A DNA stretch of 64,000 bases from positions 1 through 64,000 of the forward strand of contig JABXIJ010000026.1 of assembly GCA_013373105.1 (NCBI GenBank), given 5' to 3'. Within the stretch, counting starts at the first letter, position 1, and every line of letters begins with the position of its first letter. Shown piece by piece: positions 9,470 to 17,504 of the stretch. The position numbers and the translations under genes were made by a program. Under the pieces are notes generated by a model. The model made no database searches. It saw only the letters and a program-made list of their open reading frames with translations, and was not told the DNA's origin. The DNA is from Flavobacteriaceae bacterium. Lineage in GTDB: Bacteria > Bacteroidota > Bacteroidia > Flavobacteriales > Flavobacteriaceae.

Positions 9470-10136
9470 ATGTTAAAGTGGTATTTAATACTTTTTTTTG
9501 TTTGTACCTTTTTCTCTATGAAACAAGAAGAAAAAGTTTTAAAACCATCTTATATAAATCTTTACTAAAGCTTAAAGGAAAAAAAGAAGATACATTAGCT
9601 ATTTTAAGGAAGTATAATCCAAGAATGAAATAGGTAATTATCCTTTTAAAAATTACGATAGCTCCTACAACCATGCTTTACCGTTTGCAAAACTAAAACG
9701 CTACAGGATTATACAAGGACATAATGGAAAGTTTTCCCACCAATCAGATTTTTCTAGATATACAATAGATTTTAGAATGAATATAGGGCAACCAGTTTGC
9801 GCTACTAGAGATGGTGTTGTTGTTTACATTAAACAAGATTCTAATGAAGGTGGTAATCATAAAAAATATTTTGATAAAGCTAATTATATTCTAATTTATC
9901 ATAAAGATGGTACATTTTCTCAATATGTAGATTTAAAAAAAAATGGAGCTGTTGTTAAAAGAAATGATAGTGTAAAAAAAGGACAACTTATTGGTTATTC
10001 TGGAAATACTGGATTTTCTTCAACACCACATTTACATTTTGGTATTTTTAAACCTACACTAAATGGTTTTGTGTCTTTACCATGTATTTTAGATTCTATT
10101 CCTTCTAATAAATACAAAAAGGTAAATACGCTTTAA
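9470..10136 (+). pseudogene. M23 family metallopeptidase, broken by two frameshifts
   Basis: An ATG at 9470 gives a signal-peptide-like start (MLKWYLILFFVCTFFS) that stops at about 9566. The coding signal continues in a second frame (LLKLKGKKEDTLAILRKYNP) until TAG at 9631, then in a third frame from about 9621 to 10136. The third piece holds the LytM-type core: a histidine in HQSDF, Asp in YTIDF, and HLHFG near the end. Only 119 residues from the ATG at 9777 could be made without shifts, and these miss the first zinc motif. Intact homologues cut peptidoglycan peptide bridges. It follows the M28 gene by 3 nt. Confidence 0.8.
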
Positions 10137-10256
10137 ACAATTAAAATTCTGCTTACTTTCTGATTCTTAATGTTTTGTTAAACAAAATGTTAAATAGTAG
10201 TTTTTATTTCCTTATTAAAAGTAATACTGTTATATTTAAGAACAAAACTATTAACT

Positions 10257-10820
10257 ATGAAATACATACTATATTTATTTGCGTTTTGTTTTTTTAATAC
10301 TTCAATATCACAAGAGATTATTAAAGTAAATTTTATAGATAATGATGTATTCAATACAAACTCTAACTCTAAAGAAAGCAGCATAGAATCTGAGTTAAAG
10401 TCATGGAATTTAAAGCCAATAAAACTAACTAGTGAAGGGAAGTTTTAACTAAATACTAGTTCGAAGTCTAATTTTATTGAAATTGAAAAAACAACACTGC
10501 CTTACAAAACCAATTAAAATACAACTATAGCAACAATAGTTAAAAGAGATTTTGTAGAAAAGATTTTAATAGAAAAGCTTAGAGATGAAATGAATAAATT
10601 AATTTATACAAATGATGCCTTAAATTATGGTGATAGACATTTAGCATTAATAAAAAACTACCAAAATTTAGAGAACAAACTAATCATTCATAAAAAAATA
10701 AGCTCAGAAGTTGAGCTTCAAATTGGTAAAATTATACTTCCTTTTATAAAAAAGATAAACAAAACAGAATTAGATAAAGCTCTTCAAAACAGTTTAAATG
10801 TTTTAGCAGTTAATTTTTAA
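10257..10820 (+). pseudogene. Secreted protein of unknown function with two in-frame stops
   Basis: One continuous reading frame of 188 codons begins with a signal peptide (MKYILYLFAFCFFNTSISQ) and is interrupted by TAA at 10446-10448 and again at 10515-10517, then runs open to 10820. The two halves keep the same frame and similar composition, so this is a single gene with nonsense mutations rather than two small genes. The distal part is helical and charged (KIILPFIKKINKTELDKAL). No family recognised. Confidence 0.7.
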
Positions 10821-10846
10821 GTTCTATTATTTATTATTTGAATTAA

Positions 10847-10870
10847 AAAACACCTTTAACAAGGTGTTTT
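10847..10870. terminator. Bidirectional terminator hairpin
   Basis: A perfect 10-bp stem AAAACACCTT/AAGGTGTTTT with a TAAC loop lies between the broken secreted gene (plus) and the AAA ATPase gene (minus, ending at 10876). Confidence 0.85.
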
Positions 10871-10875
10871 ATTTA

Positions 10876-12336
10876 TTAAATTCCATTCATTAAACTTCCA
10901 TATGGATCTTTAAATTGTGTGCCTTCTAAAAAACGATGTTTACTTAATTTTTTATATTCAACTAAGGCCCACAATACAAATTCTTTTACAAAATAAATAT
11001 CATCTAAATTTACTTTAGGTTGATGTACTATGATAAAATGATGAAGTGGTGTTATTTTGTCTAATTCAGATTTATATTTTTTATTAGAATATTCATCTAA
11101 TAATTCAAAATCCTCATCTGTATTAAAAAACCAAGAAATTATAGCATCATAAGGTGTTTCTTCGCCTTGTTTTTCTAACTTTTTTATTTCTGGAAAATAG
11201 GTTGGAAATAATGATTTTATCGCTCTTTTAATTAATTCATCTGCTACAACTTGAGCACCTTCTTGTTCTCCTTCATATAGTAATTCAACCTTACCTGTTA
11301 TTGCAGGAATTATTCCGTCAAAATCACTTAAACGAACATATGTGTTTTTATCTCCTGTTAGAATTAACCTTCTTTCTGCAGTACTTAGTAAATTCTCATA
11401 AGCACTAATGCTTAAACGCGCGCTAACTCCACTTTTTACATCAATATATTCACTTTCTCTAGCTTCAAAAACAATTTGTTCTAACAAATCTTTTGCTAAT
11501 TCAGGAACCTTAATAAATTCTTTTTGAAGTGTTTTAGCTTCTTGCTGTGTAATTATTTTAGCTGTTTCAATATCTTTTGGATAATGCGTTAATATTTGTG
11601 AGCCAATTCTATCTTTTAAAGGAGTTACAATGCTTCCTCTATTAGTATAATCTTCTGGGTTTGCTGTAAATACAAATTGCATATCTAAAGGCAATCTTAA
11701 TTTAAAACCTCGAATTTGTATATCGCCTTCTTGTAATATATTAAATAATGCTACTTGAATTCTAGCTTGTAAATCTGGTAATTCATTAATTACAAAAATG
11801 CATCTATTTGCTCTTGGAATCATTCCAAAATGAATAACTCTATCATCTGCATAACTCAATTTTAAATTGGCAGCCTTTATAGGATCTACATCACCAATAA
11901 TATCTGCAACAGTTACATCTGGTGTTGCTAATTTTTCTGCAAAACGATCGTTTCTATGAAGCCAAAAAATTGGAGTTTCATCGCCTTTTTCATTTAGCAG
12001 TTCTTTTGCGAATCTAGAAATAGGATTAAAAGGATCATCATTAACTTCAGAACCTTCAACTACAGGAATGTATTCATCTAATAAACCTACCATTAATCTT
12101 GCTAATCGAGTTTTAGCTTGACCTCTTAATCCTAAAAAGTTAATATTGTGTTTACTTAAAATAGCTCTTTCTAACTCTGGAATTACAGTATTTTCATAAC
12201 CATGAACACCTTTAAAAATAGTTTCTTTTTTCTTCATTTTACTGATTAGGTTTTCACGTAATTCGTCTTTAATACTTTTAGATTGGTACCCAGCTTTCTT
12301 TAAACCTCCTAAAGTTTTGATTGTTGTTAAATCCAT
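10876..12336 (-). CDS. MoxR/Mg-chelatase-like AAA+ ATPase
   Basis: A 486-residue AAA+ protein of the magnesium-chelatase subunit I/MoxR group. Walker A is GLRGQAKT (residues 69-76), with the AKT ending usual for MoxR proteins. The Walker B segment reads IFVINELPDL, so the usual Asp before the catalytic Glu is Asn. FTANPEDYTNRGSIVTPLKDR is the sensor 1/arginine-finger region (shown in two parts: FTANPEDY and RGSIVTPLKDR). It directly follows a von Willebrand A gene (next base), the same pairing as BchI/BchD and MoxR/VWA chaperones that insert metals or remodel complexes. The target is unknown. Confidence 0.88.
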   Translation of the reverse strand: MDLTTIKTLGGLKKAGYQSKSIKDELRENLISKMKKKETIFKGVHGYENTVIPELERAILSKHNINFLGLRGQAKTRLARLMVGLLDEYIPVVEGSEVNDDPFNPISRFAKELLNEKGDETPIFWLHRNDRFAEKLATPDVTVADIIGDVDPIKAANLKLSYADDRVIHFGMIPRANRCIFVINELPDLQARIQVALFNILQEGDIQIRGFKLRLPLDMQFVFTANPEDYTNRGSIVTPLKDRIGSQILTHYPKDIETAKIITQQEAKTLQKEFIKVPELAKDLLEQIVFEARESEYIDVKSGVSARLSISAYENLLSTAERRLILTGDKNTYVRLSDFDGIIPAITGKVELLYEGEQEGAQVVADELIKRAIKSLFPTYFPEIKKLEKQGEETPYDAIISWFFNTDEDFELLDEYSNKKYKSELDKITPLHHFIIVHQPKVNLDDIYFVKEFVLWALVEYKKLSKHRFLEGTQFKDPYGSLMNGI

Positions 12337-13464
12337 TTATCCTTTAATTCGTTTTTTTCTATTCGTTTCGTAATCTTCAAAAATCATCTCTCCTAATCCT
12401 TTTAACCCTGTATAAAAAGCTTTTCCTTGATTTGCTTGAGTAAACGCTCTAACAAACTGCATTAAATATGGGTCTTGTGCTATCATAAAAGTAGTTATGG
12501 GTATATGCAATTTTCTAGCTTGTTGAGCCATTGCATAACATTTTTTTACAATGTATTTATCTAAACCATTGCTATTTTTGTAATACTGTCCATCTGGTAA
12601 TCGCAAACAACTTGGTTTACCATCTGTAATCATAAATATTTGTTTATTGGTATTTTTTTTTCTTCGTAATAAATCCATTGCTAATTGTAAACCAGCTACA
12701 GTATTGGTATGATAAGGCCCTACTTGTAAATAAGGTAAATCTTTAATTTTTATGGTCCATGCATCGTTACCAAAAACTAAAATATCTAGAGTATCTTTTG
12801 GGTACCTTGTTGTTATAAGTTCAGATAAAGCCATGGCAACCTTTTTAGCAGGTGTAATTCTGTCTTCGCCATACAAAATCATAGAGTGACTAATATCAAT
12901 CATTAAAACAGTACTCATTTGACTTTTGTGCAATGTCTCTTCTACTACTAAATCATTTTCAGAAAGTTTAAAATCTCTAATTCCATGGTTAATTTGTGCG
13001 TTTTTAATACTTTCTGTAATAGATACTTTATCTAAATTATCTCCAAAATGATAAGCTCTAAAATCACCTGTATGTTCATCTCCTATTCCTGGTATTTTAC
13101 TTTTGTGATTACCAGAACCACTTTTTTTAATTTTACCAAAAATATGATTTAAAGCTTGCTGACGAATTGCACGTTCAGTTTTTGAAGTAATTTTTATTCC
13201 ACCTGAACCATCAGGTTGTATTTCTTCTTTTATAAAACCTTTCTTTTTTAAATCTTCAATAAAATCGTCTATAGTATAATCTGGCGTAGTAAGTTTGTAT
13301 TCTTTATCTAAAGAACGCAACCAATCTATAGCCTCATCAAAATCTCCAGAAGTATAAGTTATTAATTCTTTAAAAATCTCAAATAACTTTTCGAATGGAG
13401 ATTGGTTTTCTGCTTCATAGGGTTTAAATACAAAACCTTTTCTCTGCTTTTTTTCTTTCATCAC
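12337..13464 (-). CDS. von Willebrand factor A domain protein, partner of the AAA ATPase
   Basis: A 375-residue protein with a helical N-terminal half and a VWA domain from about residue 185. The metal-binding MIDAS site is seen as MIDISHSMILYG (DxSxS), with a Thr (NTVAGLQ) and an Asp (ITDGKPS) at the later positions. No signal peptide or membrane segment, so it is cytosolic. It is translated first and its stop touches the start of the ATPase gene. By analogy with known pairs the VWA protein would bind the client and the ATPase would act on it. An alternative start one codon downstream is equally possible. Confidence 0.85.
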   Translation of the reverse strand: MMKEKKQRKGFVFKPYEAENQSPFEKLFEIFKELITYTSGDFDEAIDWLRSLDKEYKLTTPDYTIDDFIEDLKKKGFIKEEIQPDGSGGIKITSKTERAIRQQALNHIFGKIKKSGSGNHKSKIPGIGDEHTGDFRAYHFGDNLDKVSITESIKNAQINHGIRDFKLSENDLVVEETLHKSQMSTVLMIDISHSMILYGEDRITPAKKVAMALSELITTRYPKDTLDILVFGNDAWTIKIKDLPYLQVGPYHTNTVAGLQLAMDLLRRKKNTNKQIFMITDGKPSCLRLPDGQYYKNSNGLDKYIVKKCYAMAQQARKLHIPITTFMIAQDPYLMQFVRAFTQANQGKAFYTGLKGLGEMIFEDYETNRKKRIKG

Positions 13465-13661
13465 TATAAAAATACTGCTTTAAAATTTTTAAAAATGCTA
13501 GAATAAAAATTAAATTCTATTTTTATAATATCATTAACATTTAAATAGTTAATAAACCTAACTCATTATCACATAATTAAATTTTAAAAGTAACATAAGG
13601 AAATAACTGTTTTTTAAGAAAAGTTTAGACATAACTTTAATCTTAGTGAATTATGATTATT

Positions 13662-13669
13662 TATCTTTG
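13662..13669 (+). promoter_or_regulatory. Candidate -7 box of the epimerase gene
   Basis: TATCTTTG matches TANNTTTG and lies 23 nt before the ATG at 13693. I find no clear TTG at the matching distance upstream, so this is a partial promoter match. Confidence 0.4.
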
Positions 13670-13692
13670 TAAATCAGTTTAATTTATTGATT

Positions 13693-14568
13693 ATGAGTAA
13701 AATATTAATTACAGGAGGTACAGGACTAGTAGGTGAAAGATTAACTGAAATACTTGAAGAAAGCAATCATGAAGTAGTAATTTTAAGCAGAACACCAAAA
13801 GCTAAAAATGAATATAAATGGGATATTTCTAAAGAGTTTATTGATGAGAAAGTTTTTAAAAACTTAGATTATATAGTCCATTTGGCTGGTGCAGGAATTG
13901 CTGATAAAAAATGGACTGCTAAAAGAAAAGAAGTAATTATTAACAGTAGAGTTGATTCTGCAAATCTATTATTCAATAAAGTAAAATCACTTAATGTACC
14001 ATTAAAAGGTTTTATTTCAGCTTCTGGTATTGGGTTTTATGGAGCTATAACTTCAGAAAAAATATTTACTGAAAAAGATAAACCTGCAAACGACTTTTTA
14101 GGAGAAGTTTGTGTTAAATGGGAACAAGCTGCATTGCAATTTGATGAGTTAGAAATACCAACTACTATTTTAAGAACTGGAGTCGTTTTATCTAAAAATG
14201 GTGGTGCTTTAGTAAAAATGAAAACACCAATAATTTCTGGTTTAGGATCTGGTAAACAATATATGCCTTGGATTCATATAGATGATTTATGCTACATGTA
14301 TAAAAGTGCTATTGAGGGTAATTTAATTGGTATATTCAATGCTGTTGCTCCTCAACATCATACTAATAAATCGTTCTCAAGAACATTAGCGAAAATAATT
14401 TCTAGGCCATTTATGCCAATAAATGTTCCTAGTTTTGTATTAAAATTAGTTTTTGGAGAATTAGCTAATGTATTGTTAGAAGGTAGTAGAGTTTCTGTAA
14501 AAAAAATCGAAAAGAGTGGATACTCTTTCCGATTTAAAACACTTTATAGTGCTCTTAGTAATTTATAA
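13693..14568 (+). CDS. TIGR01777-type NAD(P)-dependent epimerase (YfcH-like)
   Basis: A 291-residue extended SDR protein. The nucleotide-binding motif ILITGGTGLVGERL lies at the N-terminus and the family blocks DYIVHLAGAGIADKKW, ASGIGFYG, ILRTGVVLSKNGGAL and MPWIHIDD follow. I start at the ATG at 13693; a TTG two codons upstream is less likely. Members of this family occur widely, and the substrate of bacterial YfcH-like proteins is not established. It ends 2 nt from the convergent yceI-like gene, with no room for a separate terminator. Confidence 0.88.
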   Translation: MSKILITGGTGLVGERLTEILEESNHEVVILSRTPKAKNEYKWDISKEFIDEKVFKNLDYIVHLAGAGIADKKWTAKRKEVIINSRVDSANLLFNKVKSLNVPLKGFISASGIGFYGAITSEKIFTEKDKPANDFLGEVCVKWEQAALQFDELEIPTTILRTGVVLSKNGGALVKMKTPIISGLGSGKQYMPWIHIDDLCYMYKSAIEGNLIGIFNAVAPQHHTNKSFSRTLAKIISRPFMPINVPSFVLKLVFGELANVLLEGSRVSVKKIEKSGYSFRFKTLYSALSNL

Positions 14569-14570
14569 TT

Positions 14571-15188
14571 CTAAAAAGTAGAAGTGATATTTAAGGCTAC
14601 ATCACTCCAAGTTTTAGAAACACCATCTGCTCCTGCATGTAACACTTCACAAATTTTATTTAAAGATGCTAATGCAGCACCTGCATTCCATGTATTTATA
14701 TCTATTGTTGCTTGCATATTAAAGGTATTTCCTTTTATTGTATAAGTAAAAGGAACATCTTTAGTTTCATTATTCATTGTTAATTTTGCAACACCATTAG
14801 TATCATCTTTAATTGTTAAATAACCAGTTAATGTTTTTGTATTGGTCATAACACCAAAGAAAAATTTCTGAATTTTATAATCTCTACTAGTGTCTTTTGT
14901 TGCTAAACTATTAATTGGGATTGAAAATACAGCACCATTCATAGCTTCTTTTATAGTGTTTCCTTCTCCTCCACTTGTTATGTTAATTTCTGTAAACTCA
15001 CCACCTACAGCTACTTTTTCTGTTGTTTTATAAGCAGTAAAGTTTATGTCATTTTTAGCATTAGCAACAGAAAATGCTGCTGTACTCTTTTTTACTTCTT
15101 CTTTACTTTTATCATCATCTTTCTTTGCTTCTGATTTACATGATAAAAAGATTGTTGTTGCTACTAAAATTGTAAATAGTTTTCTCAT
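14571..15188 (-). CDS. YceI-like lipoprotein
   Basis: A 205-residue protein with a lipoprotein signal (MRKLFTILVATTIFLSC, Cys17). After a charged linker rich in Lys and Asp comes a lipocalin-like YceI domain (NDINFTAYKTTEKVAVGGEF, with FGVMTNTKTLTGYLTIKDD and VPFTYTIKG later). YceI folds bind isoprenoid chains or other lipids in the periplasm. It is the last gene of the phospholipid/ftsH block, 1 nt after the acyl-CoA-binding protein gene, which fits a lipid-related role. Confidence 0.85.
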   Translation of the reverse strand: MRKLFTILVATTIFLSCKSEAKKDDDKSKEEVKKSTAAFSVANAKNDINFTAYKTTEKVAVGGEFTEINITSGGEGNTIKEAMNGAVFSIPINSLATKDTSRDYKIQKFFFGVMTNTKTLTGYLTIKDDTNGVAKLTMNNETKDVPFTYTIKGNTFNMQATIDINTWNAGAALASLNKICEVLHAGADGVSKTWSDVALNITSTF

Positions 15189-15189
15189 C

Positions 15190-15489
15190 TTATTTTTTCT
15201 TTTTTAAAATTAGATTTGCTAAATGAATATATTCTTTTTTTGCATCAGATGAACTCATACCATTAAGTTGCATCCATGCATTTAATTTAAATGCACTTTT
15301 AATATCTAATCCACTTTTGTGTGTGAATTTATTACCAAAAGAAGCTTGCTTATAATAAGCATAAAATTTTAACATAATATCTGGGGCAATTGCCTCTCTT
15401 AATTCAGATATTTTATTAAATGCCTTTTGGAATTCAATATCTAAAGCTTCTTGAGTTATCTTATTTTTCTGCGATAACTTGCACACCAC
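15190..15489 (-). CDS. Acyl-CoA-binding protein (ACBP family)
   Basis: A four-helix acyl-CoA-binding domain of about 90 residues: LDIEFQKAFNKISEL, LKFYAYYKQASFG, and SAFKLNAWMQLNGMSSSDAK carry the conserved Tyr, Lys and Trp positions of the family. The protein would hold long-chain acyl-CoA esters in the cytosol. The start is a GTG at 15489 (a second GTG follows), inside the end of psd, giving a 29-nt overlap; no ATG is available. It sits between psd and the yceI-like gene in a membrane lipid operon, which supports a function in acyl supply. Confidence 0.85.
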   Translation of the reverse strand: MVCKLSQKNKITQEALDIEFQKAFNKISELREAIAPDIMLKFYAYYKQASFGNKFTHKSGLDIKSAFKLNAWMQLNGMSSSDAKKEYIHLANLILKKKK

Positions 15490-16117
15490 CTTTTACTTTA
15501 TCTCCTAAATTTACTGTTACATTGGTACCAAGAGGTAAAAAAACATCAACTCTAGATCCAAATTTTATAAAGCCAGCATCTGCACCCTGCTCTGCTTTAT
15601 CACCTTCCTTTGCGTAATTTACTATACGTTTTGCTAGGGCTCCTGCAATTTGTCTGTATAATACTTCTCCTATAGATTCATTTTCAACAACTATAGTAGT
15701 TCTTTCGTTTTCTGTTGATGCTTTTGGATGCCAAGCTACCAAGTATTTTCCAGGATGATATTTACTGTATTTTACAGTACCTCCTGTTGCATATCTTGTA
15801 ACGTGAACATTAATTGGCGACATGAATATTGAAACCTGAATTCTTTTATCATTAAAATATTCTGTTTCTTCAACTTCTTCAATTACAACAACTTTACCAT
15901 CTACTGGAGCTATTACAACATCATCATTTTTGGTTGTAATTCTTTTAGGGTTTCTAAAGAATTGTAAAATCATCACTAAAAAAAATAATGCTAAAACTTG
16001 TACTGTTTTAGACAAACAAGACAACTCTATATATGTGTCTGCCATTAAAACAATCGCTATTACTATTAAAAAAGTAAATGCAATAATTTTATACCCTTCT
16101 TTATGAAAACGAATCAT
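15461..16117 (-). CDS. psd: Phosphatidylserine decarboxylase proenzyme (short type)
   Basis: Makes phosphatidylethanolamine from phosphatidylserine. The 218-residue proenzyme has two N-terminal membrane helices (about residues 11-26 and 38-53), then the family blocks APVDGKVV and MSPINVHVTRY. The self-cleavage site is FGSR with Gly187-Ser188, where Ser188 becomes the pyruvoyl cofactor, preceded by AGFIKFGSRVD. The length fits the short, archaeal-type family. It follows cdsA by 1 nt and overlaps the acyl-CoA-binding protein gene. Confidence 0.95.
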   Translation of the reverse strand: MIRFHKEGYKIIAFTFLIVIAIVLMADTYIELSCLSKTVQVLALFFLVMILQFFRNPKRITTKNDDVVIAPVDGKVVVIEEVEETEYFNDKRIQVSIFMSPINVHVTRYATGGTVKYSKYHPGKYLVAWHPKASTENERTTIVVENESIGEVLYRQIAGALAKRIVNYAKEGDKAEQGADAGFIKFGSRVDVFLPLGTNVTVNLGDKVKGGVQVIAEK

Positions 16118-16118
16118 A

Positions 16119-16916
16119 TTAAACTAAAAAATTAATATACAAATATACGAATGGTGCTACAAACAACAAGCTATCTAACCTATCTAATATACCACCATGA
16201 CCTGGCATTATGTTTCCACTGTCTTTTAAGTCTGCTTGTCTTTTAAATTTAGACTCTACAAGATCTCCTAAAGATCCAAAAAATGAAACTAAAAAACCTA
16301 TTATAAGCCAATTAATCATAGTAAAATCTCTATTAAATTTACTTATAAATAATGCTGCTAAAAGTGCAAAAGTTAAGCCTCCTAAAAATCCTTCTACTGT
16401 TTTATTAGGTGAAACTGATGGGAATAATTTATTTTTCCCAAAATTCTTTCCTACTAAAAACGCAAATGAATCATTAATCCAAATAATAGATAAAATACTT
16501 ATCATCAAATATGGATGAAATTCGGTGTTAAAATAAGGTAGTAAAATCAAAAAACTCATTGAGAATACAATATACCTTATGGTTAAGCCAAATTTATTTC
16601 TAGCATTAGAAAAAAGGATTTCTTTTTTATAAAATAGTTGATACAATAAATGTATAGAAGAAATAATTGTTACAGCTAGTATTATGGATAAAGCTTGACT
16701 TTGATGCTTTGTTTTATAGATTAAAAACAAGAGAACTACATAAAAAATATAAGTTGCTACACCTTTTAAATCAATCATTTTAGAAAATTCCCAAATGCAT
16801 AAAAAACCAAAAAGCGTGACTAAAATTAAATATGATTTTTCTGAAAAGAGTATTGCAGATAAGAAAAGTAATACATATATTATCCCAGAAAAACTCCTTC
16901 TTAAAAGGTTACGCAT
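16119..16916 (-). CDS. cdsA: Phosphatidate cytidylyltransferase
   Basis: Integral membrane enzyme that makes CDP-diacylglycerol from phosphatidate and CTP. The 265 residues have about seven or eight hydrophobic segments. The C-terminal signature is intact: SVSPNKTVEGFLGG, then GSLGDLVESKFKR and MPGHGGILDRLDSLLF. Next to psd it supplies the start of the phosphatidylethanolamine route. Gene spacing is 1 nt on both sides, so it is co-transcribed with the LUD-domain gene and psd. Confidence 0.95.
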   Translation of the reverse strand: MRNLLRRSFSGIIYVLLFLSAILFSEKSYLILVTLFGFLCIWEFSKMIDLKGVATYIFYVVLLFLIYKTKHQSQALSIILAVTIISSIHLLYQLFYKKEILFSNARNKFGLTIRYIVFSMSFLILLPYFNTEFHPYLMISILSIIWINDSFAFLVGKNFGKNKLFPSVSPNKTVEGFLGGLTFALLAALFISKFNRDFTMINWLIIGFLVSFFGSLGDLVESKFKRQADLKDSGNIMPGHGGILDRLDSLLFVAPFVYLYINFLV

Positions 16917-16917
16917 A

Positions 16918-17499
16918 TTATAAATCTTCTAATAGCAGCAAATATAAGTTTTTTGAATTACTGTTGCCGTAGTTTAAAAAATTATCGTCGTTATTATTTA
17001 ATTGATAATTTCTAATTGAAGATATGTTAGTTGGTATAGGTTTACAATTGGTTTTAATACCTGTTAACCCTTGACCAGTATCTTTTACAATTTGACTTGT
17101 TTTAGCAAATACAATAAAATTCTCTGGATATTCAGTTAACTTTTTACTACCTAATTGATTGGAAGAAAACATAATATCTCCATTTTCTGCAATCAAGTGC
17201 TCACAATTTGTAAGTAATGGACTTTCTGAAACTGGGCTGTCTAGAAGTTTTATTTCTGAAGTATTTAAGTAAGATTTTAATACAGTATCTAGTAAGAAAA
17301 TATTTTTCCAACTATTCTCTAAAAGTATTTTCTTAAGGTTTTCTTTAACTTCAGACTTTTTAATACAGTATAGAAACTTACCTCCTTTATCAACAAACTT
17401 GTGTACAAACAAGTCGTCTAAAGATAATTTTACTTCTTGATTTTGTATTTCTTGACTTTCCTTATCAGGAATATTAAAAAGCTTCTTTAAAAAATTCAT
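16918..17499 (-). CDS. LUD domain protein (LutC/YkgG-like)
   Basis: A 193-residue cytosolic protein of the LUD (lactate utilisation) superfamily. Recognisable parts are NCEHLIAENGDIMFSSNQ and NFIVFAKTSQIVKD, which match the LutC-type nucleotide-binding core; the usual lutA and lutB neighbours are absent. It lies 5 nt after ftsH and 1 nt before cdsA. The fixed position between ftsH and cdsA suggests a role linked to membranes or lipids, but the function is unknown. Confidence 0.7.
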   Translation of the reverse strand: MNFLKKLFNIPDKESQEIQNQEVKLSLDDLFVHKFVDKGGKFLYCIKKSEVKENLKKILLENSWKNIFLLDTVLKSYLNTSEIKLLDSPVSESPLLTNCEHLIAENGDIMFSSNQLGSKKLTEYPENFIVFAKTSQIVKDTGQGLTGIKTNCKPIPTNISSIRNYQLNNNDDNFLNYGNSNSKNLYLLLLEDL

Positions 17500-17504
17500 T
17501 AAAA

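Noticed and set aside
2217..10820. Alternative genetic code or stop readthrough to explain in-frame stops
   Set aside because: All three stop codons are used inside the GH109 frame, frameshifts occur as well, and neighbouring genes end normally at all three stops.
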